Shown piece after piece: positions 1 through 6,602 of a stretch of 26,466 nucleotides of DNA (position 1 is its first letter; every line of letters starts with the position of its first letter). The stretch is from a virus: positions 1 through 26,466 of IMG/VR virus record IMGVR_UViG_3300038441_000344; one strand, 5' to 3'. The notes below the pieces were generated by a model. The model searched no databases, was not told the origin of the DNA, and saw nothing but the letters and a program-made list of their open reading frames with translations. The position numbers and the translations under genes were made by a program.

Positions 1-2
1 CC

Positions 3-392
3 GCCCTCTCCCAACTCGCTGCTTTGCGGGAAGAGCTGGAACCGAAGACCGTGAAAGAACTGCTTGAACATGAGCATGTTAAAGCCCTTTCGGCAAAGCA
101 AATCAACGATGTCCTGTCCAAGCTGCATGAGCAGAACAAAGACCTTCAGCAGCGCCTTGCGGACGCCGAGCGGCGGAATGCGGCTCTTACTCAGCAGGTT
201 GATAAAGCCTTTGAGTCAGCTGCTCGCTGGGTAGAGTCGCGTCGTGACGATTACGTCAATGATTACGGTTCTCTTGATCCTGAGACGGGAACGGTTGAAT
301 TTCCCGGAAACGGCGAAGAGTACGTCGGCGAACTGGGAGAAATCGCAGAAGGACTGCGCGCCCTCAACAAAACCGAAGAGGCCAAGCCATGA
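3..392 (+). CDS. hypothetical phage protein, 5'-truncated by window edge
   Basis: The frame is open from the first complete codon of the window, so the true start probably lies upstream; TTG at 24 is the first start-like codon. The visible protein is strongly charged. A heptad-like helical stretch rich in Leu, Glu, Lys and Gln spans about the first 60 visible residues and is a likely coiled coil. An acidic Gly/Glu-rich tail follows. It overlaps the next gene by ATGA, so the two are translationally coupled. I see no catalytic motif. It resembles the coiled-coil accessory proteins found in early operons of temperate phages, but I cannot name a family. Confidence 0.7.
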   Translation, partial: ALSQLAALREELEPKTVKELLEHEHVKALSAKQINDVLSKLHEQNKDLQQRLADAERRNAALTQQVDKAFESAARWVESRRDDYVNDYGSLDPETGTVEFPGNGEEYVGELGEIAEGLRALNKTEEAKP

Positions 393-847
393 GCGATAAA
401 ACCGTAACTATGTCGCGGGAGCTGGCGGAGTCAGCATTGACGATCGTCTCCAGAAACTGCACTTCAAATTGGTCTGCGCGGGTAAAGGACGGTATCGAGT
501 CAGCGCTCGCCGCCCCAGCCGACGAACTCCGCGCCGTTCTCGCTCAGGAAGCGGGGAAGTGCGAGCCGGTGGCTGAGTTGTTAGTTGAATTCTTCGAACA
601 TGGGCCTATGGCGGCCATAAACTGGTTTACGCCTTCTGCGTTCGAGCATGGCGCAACGAAAGTCTACACCTCCCCGCCAGCGCCGGTGTCGGTGGTGCTG
701 CCGCCACGTAAACCAATGCCAGATCAAGCCACTTTTGTCGGCGGCAACACCTACTTCTGCAAAATGTTCGACGAGGCTCGCGGGTACAACCAAGCACTCG
801 ATGACGTGCAGGCCTGCCTCGGCAAGGTCAAGGAGCTGAATCCATGA
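389..847 (+). CDS. conserved phage hypothetical protein (VVLPPRKPMPDQAT type)
   Basis: This 152-residue protein starts at ATG 389, overlapping the previous stop by ATGA. The C-terminal third carries the segment VVLPPRKPMPDQAT, then a GYNQALDDVQACLGKVKELNP-like ending with a short helix. From memory, this arrangement is common in accessory proteins of Pseudomonas and enterobacterial phages, where the N-terminal part varies and the proline-rich linker plus helical tail is conserved. No enzymatic motif is visible and the function is unknown. It is coupled to the next gene by another ATGA overlap. Confidence 0.8.
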   Translation: MSDKTVTMSRELAESALTIVSRNCTSNWSARVKDGIESALAAPADELRAVLAQEAGKCEPVAELLVEFFEHGPMAAINWFTPSAFEHGATKVYTSPPAPVSVVLPPRKPMPDQATFVGGNTYFCKMFDEARGYNQALDDVQACLGKVKELNP

Positions 848-1155
848 GCAGTAAATGCGATGACGATGTTTTCAAGAATGGCCAAAGCGTGTGCTTGGTG
901 GATATCCCAAAAGAAGTCGCCGAGAACATCTGCCGAGGGTTATCGGCTGTTACCGGGTGCAAAATAGATTGGTATTACGCCGGTGGCAGGGTTCACATAA
1001 AGGCAATTCCTCCGGCCACGCAAAATAGCCATCATGTCACACCACTTCACCCCCACAACGACGGCCTCGACGAATACCGGCAGCCCGTGCACGTCGGTGA
1101 ACTTGATCCGGCGCAACGGTTGTCGCTGGCTAGGGGTGAAAAATGGGAAGAATAA
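844..1155 (+). CDS. hypothetical phage protein
   Basis: This is a 103-residue protein starting at ATG 844 in an ATGA overlap. The first half has alternating hydrophobic residues and two cysteines (CLVDIP, NICRGLSAVTGCKIDWYYAGGRVHI) and could form a small alpha/beta fold. The second half is polar, with several histidines and prolines. The gene runs 13 bases into the following HTH gene. I do not recognise the family. Confidence 0.65.
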   Translation: MSSKCDDDVFKNGQSVCLVDIPKEVAENICRGLSAVTGCKIDWYYAGGRVHIKAIPPATQNSHHVTPLHPHNDGLDEYRQPVHVGELDPAQRLSLARGEKWEE

Positions 1156-1628
1156 TTGTTACTGAGGCTCAGCGAGAGACTGCGCACTTGATGCGGCTTG
1201 CCGGCAAGACCTGGGCGGCAGTTGAGGCGGTGATCGGGTTTAGTCGCGACACGCTGCGCAGAAACATGAAGGTTAAAGGCCTTGAGATGCAGGGCAAGTT
1301 CGGTAAGCTGCCCGTCAGAAAGCTATCGGCGCCACCGAGTGAGATACGGTTCCACGTTATGCGGCTTGGCAACAGAAAGGCCGTGGCTGAGCTGTACGGC
1401 GTCGGGCATGTAACGGTTTATCAGGCGCTACCTGTCACAGATATCGATTATTACCATCGCGGGCAGATGGTCAGTATTGGAGGTATCCTGGCTAAGAAGT
1501 GCTTCGTCTGCGGAGTTGCCAGGGAACTGGAGCGGTTCCTTGCTAATCCAGCGGCAAAATCTGGCTGCCGGGAAACCTGCGATGAATGCTTATTGAAAGC
1601 CAGGATGAAAAAGTATAATGTTCACTAG
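1143..1628 (+). CDS. double helix-turn-helix protein with C-terminal zinc-ribbon-like motif
   Basis: This 161-residue protein starts at ATG 1143 inside the end of the previous gene. Residues about 10-43 (RETAHLMRLAGKTWAAVEAV, then IGFSRDTLRR) and about 72-97 (NRKAVAELYGVGHVTVYQAL) each look like a helix-turn-helix of the kind seen in resolvases and transposase-like regulators. A C-terminal Cys set (C120, C123, C142, C146, C149) fits a small zinc site, like the ribbon 'KKCxxC...F...G...CxxC' found in several phage DNA-binding proteins. It is therefore probably a DNA-binding protein; target and role are unknown. It is the last gene before the rightward terminator at 1650. Confidence 0.75.
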   Translation: MGRIIVTEAQRETAHLMRLAGKTWAAVEAVIGFSRDTLRRNMKVKGLEMQGKFGKLPVRKLSAPPSEIRFHVMRLGNRKAVAELYGVGHVTVYQALPVTDIDYYHRGQMVSIGGILAKKCFVCGVARELERFLANPAAKSGCRETCDECLLKARMKKYNVH

Positions 1629-1649
1629 TCAACGCTTCCAGTGATACCC

Positions 1650-1677
1650 AGCCGACCTACTAAGTCGGCTTTTTATT
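1650..1677 (+). terminator. intrinsic terminator closing the left rightward operon
   Basis: A 7-bp stem AGCCGAC/GTCGGCT with loop CTACTAA is followed directly by TTTTATT, 21 bases after the stop of the HTH gene. It ends rightward transcription just before the convergent leftward operon. Confidence 0.85.
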
Positions 1678-1711
1678 GCCCTCGATTTAGCGCTGCATTT
1701 TCTACACCCAT

Positions 1712-1735
1712 AAAAAAGCCCATCCGAAGATGGGC
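1712..1735 (-). terminator. intrinsic terminator of the leftward primase/repressor operon
   Basis: Read leftward, the sequence is GCCCATC-TTCG-GATGGGC followed by TTTTTTATG: a 7-bp stem with a stable UUCG tetraloop and a six-T tract. It lies 41 bases beyond the stop of the primase-like gene and faces the rightward terminator at 1650, so the two convergent operons are insulated from each other. Confidence 0.9.
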
Positions 1736-1776
1736 AACCGGCAGCACTGACAGGAGCAGATCCGGGTATTCCGAGG

Positions 1777-2652
1777 CTATGCCGCCGAAGTCTTCATGTC
1801 AAGTTTGGCGTAAGGGTCAAGAGGCAAAGCGATAAATGCCCGACCCATTTCTGCGTGATCATCAGCTTCTGATGGGTCGCAGCCAACATGGGTAAAGCGA
1901 TCCTTACAGTTCGCCAGCATCCAGTTCAGGTTGTCGGCTTCCATGGCGCATAACACCCGACTCTTACCGAGTTGCGACCACCAGATGCGCCAGGCATGGG
2001 CGTAGTCGGCGCAGATAATCGTTTTGCCATCGTACTCAGCTTCCGAAACTGGCTCCAGGATAGCGGTAGAGCCAAAGGATGGATTTCCGGCTGCGTACTT
2101 GATGGTGCCGTCAGCGGTGATCGCCGCCGCGTTTACTTTTTCGCCGATGTTGTTGATCAGTGGGACAATCAGTGAGCCTTTTATAGTCAGGCACTGGGCA
2201 TTTGGAGCGGTATTGTTCTGCATAAGGTACTTGTGTTGTTCGGCTGGCTGGCAGCGGGAAAGAATGTCTTCGGATTTCTGGCGGTCTTCGGCGTGGCTGG
2301 GTAGATCGCAACGGGTGGCGCGGACGACTTGTTTGCGTGACGCGACGGATCCAGGCTCTAGGACTAGCTCGCCAAGAATAGACTGGACAGCTTCACGGAA
2401 CCCCATGCCCGGATTCATTGCACGCACAAAGCCGACGGCATCGCCACCAGCGCCGCAGCCCTGGCAATAATAGAAATCCTTCGACTCCACGACGCCGAAG
2501 CTTGGCGTCTTCTCTTTGTGGAATGGGCACAGCGTTACCCAGTTCTTGCCAGCCTTTTTCAGGTCCGGCAGATACCCACGAATCACGCCAACAATATCCT
2601 CATTGGCACGATCAACGACATGCTGGGGAACGCGATCTTGTTCGCCACTCAT
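1777..2652 (-). CDS. primase-like protein: CHC2 zinc finger plus degenerate TOPRIM-like region
   Basis: I chose ATG 2652, in an ATGA overlap with the upstream repressor gene, giving 291 residues. A longer open frame to 2754 exists but would run deep into that gene. Residues about 17-85 match the DnaG CHC2 zinc-binding domain, with ligands C42, H45 (CPFH) and C63, C66 (CQGC) and the usual KTPSF between them. The C-terminal part (IICADYAHAWRIWW ... HVGCDPSEADDHAEMG) aligns loosely with a TOPRIM fold, but the canonical EG and DxD signatures are altered. It may act as a primase or only bind DNA as a zinc-finger/TOPRIM relic. No helicase domain is fused to it. It is co-transcribed with the repressor and ends in the terminator at 1712. 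Confidence 0.85.
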   Translation of the reverse strand: MSGEQDRVPQHVVDRANEDIVGVIRGYLPDLKKAGKNWVTLCPFHKEKTPSFGVVESKDFYYCQGCGAGGDAVGFVRAMNPGMGFREAVQSILGELVLEPGSVASRKQVVRATRCDLPSHAEDRQKSEDILSRCQPAEQHKYLMQNNTAPNAQCLTIKGSLIVPLINNIGEKVNAAAITADGTIKYAAGNPSFGSTAILEPVSEAEYDGKTIICADYAHAWRIWWSQLGKSRVLCAMEADNLNWMLANCKDRFTHVGCDPSEADDHAEMGRAFIALPLDPYAKLDMKTSAA

Positions 2653-3110
2653 TTCGCCGCCAACGCCCGAATGGTCTCGCGCCGACGAACCGGAATCTTC
2701 CCGCGTGACTTCCAGTTGTGGTAGATCGAAACGCTGACGCCCAGGACACCACACAGCCTCGGTACGCCGCCAAACTTCTTCGCCAAATCAGCCAACAGCC
2801 TGGCATCCTCGCTATCCTTGATGGAATCCTGGCCTGGCACCGGACCCGGAAACTTGCGCTCCCAGTCCTTAGCACTCAGGTCTGGCCGGAACTCTTCCTT
2901 CTCGCGGCCAGTCGCTTCAGCCAGCAATCTGGCGCCACGCATCGAGATCTTTTCGAGCTGAACCCAGGTGCTGATAACCGTGCTGGCGACACCAATCTTT
3001 TCGGCCAGCAGGACGGAAGACCCGAACTCCTGGATCACGGACAGCAGTGCTCGCCCGCAATCGCCGGACTGAGCCAGTCGAGCATTTCGTTGCTGCAAGG
3101 ATTCCCGCAT
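2649..3110 (-). CDS. repressor-like protein with two Cro/YdaS-type helix-turn-helix domains
   Basis: ATG 3110 has a GGA nine bases upstream and gives 153 residues. ATG 3131 is an in-frame alternative, but it sits within about 11 bases of the predicted transcription start with no ribosome site. The N-terminal domain (LLAEKIGVASTVISTWVQLE, then RPDLSAKDW) resembles YdaS/Cro-like regulators, in which the RPDL ending is typical. The C-terminal domain (KKFGGVPRLCGVLGVSVSIY, then HNWKSRGKIP) is a second HTH of similar layout. This tandem arrangement could bind two half-sites. It is divergent from the rightward early region and its promoter overlaps P3125, so I infer control of the TTGACATAGTGAT promoters. 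It is followed by the primase-like gene through ATGA. Confidence 0.8.
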   Translation of the reverse strand: MRESLQQRNARLAQSGDCGRALLSVIQEFGSSVLLAEKIGVASTVISTWVQLEKISMRGARLLAEATGREKEEFRPDLSAKDWERKFPGPVPGQDSIKDSEDARLLADLAKKFGGVPRLCGVLGVSVSIYHNWKSRGKIPVRRRETIRALAAK

Positions 3111-3124
3111 ATTTGTTATTCCAG

Positions 3125-3153
3125 TTGACATAGTGATATTCAATGCTGATAAT
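3125..3153 (+). promoter_or_regulatory. strong rightward promoter with operator-like ATAGTGATATTC
   Basis: A perfect -35 TTGACA (3125-3130) is followed after 17 bases by GATAAT (3148-3153), and then CGAAACGG at 3158-3165 near the expected start of transcription. The spacer holds CATAGTGATATTC, one member of a family repeated at four other sites in the window. It drives the DUF551 and zinc-ribbon genes. Confidence 0.85.
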
Positions 3154-3177
3154 ATCGCGAAACGGCTACTATGGCAA
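3149..3177 (-). promoter_or_regulatory. leftward promoter for repressor/primase operon, overlapping the rightward promoter
   Basis: Read leftward: -35 TTGCCA (3177-3172), a 17-base spacer, then -10 TATTAT (3154-3149). The -10 overlaps the -10 of the rightward promoter at 3148-3153. A protein bound to the ATAGTGATATTC element (3130-3141) would therefore affect both directions. This is the usual geometry of a phage early switch. Confidence 0.75.
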
Positions 3178-3193
3178 TGACGGGAGAAACGAG

Positions 3194-3424
3194 ATGAGCG
3201 AGTGGATAAAGTGCAGTGAGCAACTTCCGGCCTGCCAGCATGAATGCACGACTGAAGATGTAATGGTCTCGCAATCAGTACTGGTATGTGACGGCGGCGC
3301 GCAATCTCTTGGCATGGCTCACATGAGGGAAGATGGCTCATGGAAGATGTACGGCGGCGACCATGATTTCATGTATCCAGACCCAATCACTCACTGGATG
3401 CCATTCCCGGACTCGCCCCAATGA
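3194..3424 (+). CDS. DUF551-type protein
   Basis: ATG 3194 is preceded by GGGAG at a good distance, giving 76 residues. The N-terminus MSEWIKCSEQLPA, a central VLVCDGG and the C-terminal ITHWMPFPDSPQ are the signature of the small DUF551 family, widespread in phages and prophages and of unknown function. It is the first gene after the strong promoter at 3125, so it should be expressed early. It overlaps the next gene by ATGA. Confidence 0.85.
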   Translation: MSEWIKCSEQLPACQHECTTEDVMVSQSVLVCDGGAQSLGMAHMREDGSWKMYGGDHDFMYPDPITHWMPFPDSPQ

Positions 3425-3813
3425 AAACCCACTGCCGCTGCCGAACCTGCCGATCAAGGCGGAAGCTGCCGAAGCATCCAGGCGACTACCGGATGCGCAA
3501 GAAATGCCCGCTCTGCAAACGAGATCATTTCTCGGAAAGCAATGCTTGCCAGACAGAAAAATGCGGATTCGTCGGCATGATGACTACGCCTAAATGCCGG
3601 TCTTGCGGAAGTCGAGAGTACGTAGTCGATCAGTACCGAACTGATGGCAAGGATGCGCGCCCGACATGCTCAAGCAAACAGTGCTGCCCGTATCCGCACC
3701 GAATGGGGTCGAACAATTTACTGCCAGCGCACGGCGAGCTGAATTGCCTGTTCGACGCTGACGGAAGCTACAGAGATTTTTCGGGCGACTTTTGTTATCG
3801 CGACAACAGTTGA
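3421..3813 (+). CDS. cysteine-rich zinc-ribbon phage protein
   Basis: ATG 3421 lies in an ATGA overlap; 130 residues. The protein has repeated Cys pairs: CRCRTC near the start, CPLC, CQTEKC, CRSC and CSSKQCC. The N-terminal MKTHCRCRTCRSRRKL and the later PYPHRMGSNN match a small phage family that I recall as lone zinc-ribbon proteins. It probably folds around two or more zinc ions and may bind nucleic acid or protein; nothing points to catalysis. Compared with the shorter family members I remember, this copy seems to contain an extra internal Cys block. Confidence 0.75.
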   Translation: MKTHCRCRTCRSRRKLPKHPGDYRMRKKCPLCKRDHFSESNACQTEKCGFVGMMTTPKCRSCGSREYVVDQYRTDGKDARPTCSSKQCCPYPHRMGSNNLLPAHGELNCLFDADGSYRDFSGDFCYRDNS

Positions 3814-3838
3814 TTGATTGTTGTTGTTTGGATATAGT
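3810..3838 (+). promoter_or_regulatory. promoter for the ParB/methyltransferase operon
   Basis: TTGATT (3810-3815), a 17-base spacer, then TATAGT (3833-3838), followed by CGCTAAC and an excellent AGAAAGGAG ribosome site before the ATG at 3868. The GATATAGTCGC block is shared with the promoter at 12305, so these may form a second promoter class. Confidence 0.75.
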
Positions 3839-3867
3839 CGCTAACACTTTAGAAAGGAGCAACACCG

Positions 3868-4788
3868 ATGGCCTTCACTTTGAACAACATCGCATCCGAC
3901 AAAGAAAACACGGCAGCCAAGCGCGGCGATGCAATCCGCGCACAACTCAGCAAAATCAAGATCGTCAACGGTTTCAATGAGCGCGATTTCAAGCGTGAAG
4001 ACGTGAGACTACATATCGCGTCAATCGTCGCGTCACTGATTGCTGGCGAGCCCATCCCGTCGCTCGTGGTCTGGACCAATCCTGAAACCGGTGATATCGA
4101 GCTGGTAGACGGCGAGTGCCGCTACTGGGCCTACACTGATTTCGCCGAGACGTATCCTGATCGCTTCGATGGTTACGTCAGCGTCGTGCCGTTCCAGGGT
4201 ACGCCAGCCCAGCGCAAGGCCATGGTCGCCAAGAGCAACAGCCAGTTGCCGCTTGACCCGATTCAGCGCGGCAGGGTTTACCTCTCTTTGCGCGACGACC
4301 ACGGCATGACCCGCCAGGAAATCGCGCTGGACATGAACAAGTCGCTAGCGCATATCGACCAGCACATCCTGCTGGCAAGTGGCTCCGAAGAAATTCACCA
4401 AGCCGTCGAGCGCAAGGAAATCAGCGCTACCGAAGCAACAAAACTCATCCGCGACCACGGTTCCGATGCGCCTGCCGAGCTGGAGCGCCGCAAGGAGGCT
4501 GCCAAGGAGATTGGCAAGGACAAGGTTACGGCTAAGGTTGCGGCGCCTAAGAAGGCTTCAGCCAAGCGCGAATGGCCCGTCAATCTGGTTGCATCGTCTC
4601 GCGCCATCGCTGGAAGCCTTGGCGAAGGGTTGTTGCAGGCCGTCGTCCTCGGCAACTCTTCCGAACTTGTCGAGATCCGAGCCGACCTCCTAGCTGAGCT
4701 GCTCATGGCTATTGGCGACATCGCAGAGGAAGAACTCCCAGACGCTCCTAACACCGCTCAGCTCGACATGCTTGGCGAGGCGGTATGA
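3868..4788 (+). CDS. ParB/Spo0J-like partition-family protein
   Basis: ATG 3868 follows AGAAAGGAGCAACACCG; 306 residues. Residues about 25-120 form the ParB N-terminal domain, with VDGECRYWAY at the position of the GERR box that binds nucleotide in ParB-type CTPases. The stretch NSQLPLDPIQRG, then a helix-turn-helix (MTRQEIALDMNKSLAHIDQH), matches the ParB central DNA-binding part. A Lys/Ala-rich linker (about 215-240) joins a C-terminal helical region. No ParA gene accompanies it here. It could be a centromere-type protein of a plasmid-like prophage, a transcription regulator, or a partner of the methyltransferase it overlaps by ATGA. Confidence 0.85.
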   Translation: MAFTLNNIASDKENTAAKRGDAIRAQLSKIKIVNGFNERDFKREDVRLHIASIVASLIAGEPIPSLVVWTNPETGDIELVDGECRYWAYTDFAETYPDRFDGYVSVVPFQGTPAQRKAMVAKSNSQLPLDPIQRGRVYLSLRDDHGMTRQEIALDMNKSLAHIDQHILLASGSEEIHQAVERKEISATEATKLIRDHGSDAPAELERRKEAAKEIGKDKVTAKVAAPKKASAKREWPVNLVASSRAIAGSLGEGLLQAVVLGNSSELVEIRADLLAELLMAIGDIAEEELPDAPNTAQLDMLGEAV

Positions 4789-5708
4789 ATGAGCTGGCTC
4801 TTTTCGCGGGCGCTGGTGGTGGAATACTTGCAAGCCAAATCATCGGCGCCAATACGGTCTGCGCGGTCGAACGGGATGCCTATGCCGCAGGCATACTTGC
4901 CCAAAGACAGAATGATGGACTACTCCCGGCTTTCCCGATCTGGGATGACGTTAGCACCTTTGATGGGAAGCCTTGGCGAGGAATTGTTGACTTGGTATCT
5001 GGTGGATTCCCCTGCCAGGACATTAGCGCCGCAGGATCTGGCGCCGGGATCGAAGGTTCAAGATCGGGACTTTGGAAGCAAATGCTTAGAATTGTTGGCG
5101 AGATACGACCTGGATTCGTCTTCATGGAAAACAGTCCGCTCATCATCAGAAGAGGTCTTGCCGTGGTCATCAGTGACCTTGCCGAGATCGGGTACGGCAT
5201 GCAATGGCTGTGTTTATCCGCAGCCGAGTGCGGCGCCCATCATGGACGAGATCGTTTCTGGGGTCTGGCCTACCCCGACATGCAAAGGCTTGGATGGCGG
5301 CAGCAACTCCAGGAAGGCGGCGAAAGCTCGGGGCATGTGGCCAACGATTACAGTTCACGGCAACTACAACCGCAAGGGCGCCAGCAAGACGAGCGGCGAC
5401 GGACTGATAACGGCCATCTGGCGGACTCCGAATGCGTCGGATTCCAACAAGTGGAGCAATCAGTCGCTAGCCGAGCGCCAGGAGAAGGGGCAGCAGATCA
5501 GGCTGAACACGCAAGTATCTCCAGAGGGTGGCAAGGGTGGCCTGCTGAACCCAATGTGGGTCGAGTGGCTGATGGGGTGGCCTCTCGGGTGGACAAGCTT
5601 AGATGTCTTGGAAACGGACAAGTACCAAGAGTGGCTGCGGCAGCATTCGAAATATTGATGGGCAGAATATCCTGCCGAGAATCAGAACAGCTTTGGAGCA
5701 ACGAATAA
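4785..5708 (+). CDS. C5 cytosine-specific DNA methyltransferase (Dcm-like)
   Basis: ATG 4785 overlaps the ParB stop (ATGA); 307 residues. Conserved motifs appear in order: I LFAGAGGG (SAM binding), IV GGFPCQDIS with the catalytic Cys, VI ENSP with the catalytic Glu, VIII GRDRFWGLA, and IX/X near the end LGNGQVPRVAAAAFEIL. The region between VIII and X, where target recognition sits, is short and rich in Gln, Arg and Gly. It should methylate cytosine in a short DNA motif, probably to protect phage DNA from host restriction. No restriction enzyme gene is beside it. Almost the whole gene is also open in the +1 frame, and that frame looks like a real protein (4789-5658), which constrains this sequence. 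Confidence 0.92.
   Translation: MNELALFAGAGGGILASQIIGANTVCAVERDAYAAGILAQRQNDGLLPAFPIWDDVSTFDGKPWRGIVDLVSGGFPCQDISAAGSGAGIEGSRSGLWKQMLRIVGEIRPGFVFMENSPLIIRRGLAVVISDLAEIGYGMQWLCLSAAECGAHHGRDRFWGLAYPDMQRLGWRQQLQEGGESSGHVANDYSSRQLQPQGRQQDERRRTDNGHLADSECVGFQQVEQSVASRAPGEGAADQAEHASISRGWQGWPAEPNVGRVADGVASRVDKLRCLGNGQVPRVAAAAFEILMGRISCRESEQLWSNE
4789..5658 (+). CDS. overprinted protein in the +1 frame of the methyltransferase gene (MSWLFSRALV / WPTP family)
   Basis: A 289-residue frame starts at ATG 4789, only four bases after the methyltransferase start, so both share one ribosome site. Its features match a phage protein family I recall as occurring on its own elsewhere: N-terminal MSWLFSRALV, MPQAYLPKDRM, SGMTLAPL, repeated WPTP/WRTP elements (WPTPTCKG, WPTITVHGNYNRKGA, WRTPNASDSN), and C-terminal NPMWVEWLMGWPLGWT ending with a short KYQEWLRQH tail. 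These elements coincide base for base with methyltransferase motifs; for example the NPMWVEW region encodes EPNVGRVADG in frame 0. Function is unknown. Whether both frames are translated is an inference. Confidence 0.6.
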   Translation: MSWLFSRALVVEYLQAKSSAPIRSARSNGMPMPQAYLPKDRMMDYSRLSRSGMTLAPLMGSLGEELLTWYLVDSPARTLAPQDLAPGSKVQDRDFGSKCLELLARYDLDSSSWKTVRSSSEEVLPWSSVTLPRSGTACNGCVYPQPSAAPIMDEIVSGVWPTPTCKGLDGGSNSRKAAKARGMWPTITVHGNYNRKGASKTSGDGLITAIWRTPNASDSNKWSNQSLAERQEKGQQIRLNTQVSPEGGKGGLLNPMWVEWLMGWPLGWTSLDVLETDKYQEWLRQHSKY

Positions 5709-5935
5709 TGGAACTGAAATTCTACGTCAACCACAAGACCAGAATCTGCCGCGTACTCCATCCCGGCGACCTGGCGAACCTGGCCGATGCCGAGAAACAA
5801 GGCTTCGTCGAAGTAACCGGCCCCGAGCAAGACGCATTCCGGGCTGAAACCAAGAAGGCGGTAGACGCTGGATGGAAGCCTGCCGCTCGCATCAGTTACG
5901 CAAGATTCATGGAAGTGCATGGGGGTGAGGAATAA
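5708..5935 (+). CDS. small hypothetical phage protein
   Basis: ATG 5708 overlaps the methyltransferase stop as TAATG, with GGAGC upstream; 75 residues (MELKFYVNHKTRICRVLHPG...). The first half reads like a short beta-rich fold (ICRVLHPGDLANLADAEKQG), the second like a helix rich in Ala and Lys. No motif identifies a function. It is coupled to its neighbours on both sides by one-base overlaps. Confidence 0.75.
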   Translation: MELKFYVNHKTRICRVLHPGDLANLADAEKQGFVEVTGPEQDAFRAETKKAVDAGWKPAARISYARFMEVHGGEE

Positions 5936-6279
5936 TGACTATCGTTAAATGGGCTGTATCGCCATTCAACTCGTCTCCAGCGCGCCAAGAATATTCCCAC
6001 GAAACCGCGAAGTTCTACATGCATGCACGTGGTCGTGGTCGCGACTCAAAGGAAAGCACCTGGCTGCGCTATTTTGACTCCGAGCAAGAAGCCCTGGAAT
6101 TCATCCGCCAGCGCAAAGAAAACAAGGTCGAGCAGAAACGAGTCGACCAGATCAAGCGGCATGCGGTTGAGTTGCTTGAGGCGCTGGAGAAGATGCTTGA
6201 TCACTTCGAGGGAAATATTCCTCTGGAGTTGTTTGAGTTCGCTGAGTCTGTCGTCGCCAAAGCAAAAGGAACTGAGTGA
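5935..6279 (+). CDS. hypothetical phage protein with C-terminal coiled coil
   Basis: ATG 5935 in a TAATG overlap; 114 residues. The N-terminal 45 residues are polar with several aromatics (KWAVSPFNSS, HETAKFYMHARGRG). From about residue 46 the protein is helical and highly charged (EALEFIRQRKENKVEQKRVD...), probably a coiled coil. No known domain recognised. Confidence 0.7.
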   Translation: MTIVKWAVSPFNSSPARQEYSHETAKFYMHARGRGRDSKESTWLRYFDSEQEALEFIRQRKENKVEQKRVDQIKRHAVELLEALEKMLDHFEGNIPLELFEFAESVVAKAKGTE

Positions 6280-6560
6280 TGGCGATCCAATCCATTGAAG
6301 ACTCTAAGCGACTGCGCGAAGAGGGAAGGCGTCTTGGCCGAGCGGGCATGAGTCAGCGCGCCCACGCGTTGATTGCCGAATACATGACCAAGTATCCGGG
6401 CGGCCATTACATCGAAGCCATCACCCTGGCGGGACGTCTTCATGCTATCTCTCTGGCTTCACGCTGCGACGGTTATTGGCATGAGAAATCCAGCATCGGG
6501 TTCCGCAATGAGATCTGGGATATTCAGAAATTTGAACCGGAACCAGTCGCCGCCGAGTAG
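6279..6560 (+). CDS. small hypothetical phage protein
   Basis: I chose ATG 6279 (TGATG overlap with the previous stop); an in-frame GTG at 6276 is the alternative. 93 residues, mostly helical: a basic N-terminal helix (SKRLREEGRRLGRAGMSQRA), a middle helix ending in MTKYPGGHYIEAI, and an acidic, proline-containing tail. No motif recognised. It is the last gene before the structured region 6603-6735. Confidence 0.7.
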   Translation: MAIQSIEDSKRLREEGRRLGRAGMSQRAHALIAEYMTKYPGGHYIEAITLAGRLHAISLASRCDGYWHEKSSIGFRNEIWDIQKFEPEPVAAE

Positions 6561-6602
6561 ACCTGGCTGCTGGGAATTGGTATTGTTGGGTTTGCGTAGC
6601 CC

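Noticed and set aside
2024-2470. 148-codon rightward open frame opposite the primase-like gene
   Set aside because: It lacks a ribosome site and a recognisable protein pattern; the CHC2 zinc-finger protein on the other strand explains the sequence.
5498-5920. 140-codon leftward frame across the end of the methyltransferase gene
   Set aside because: No promoter or ribosome site, and it would be antisense to three well-supported coupled genes.
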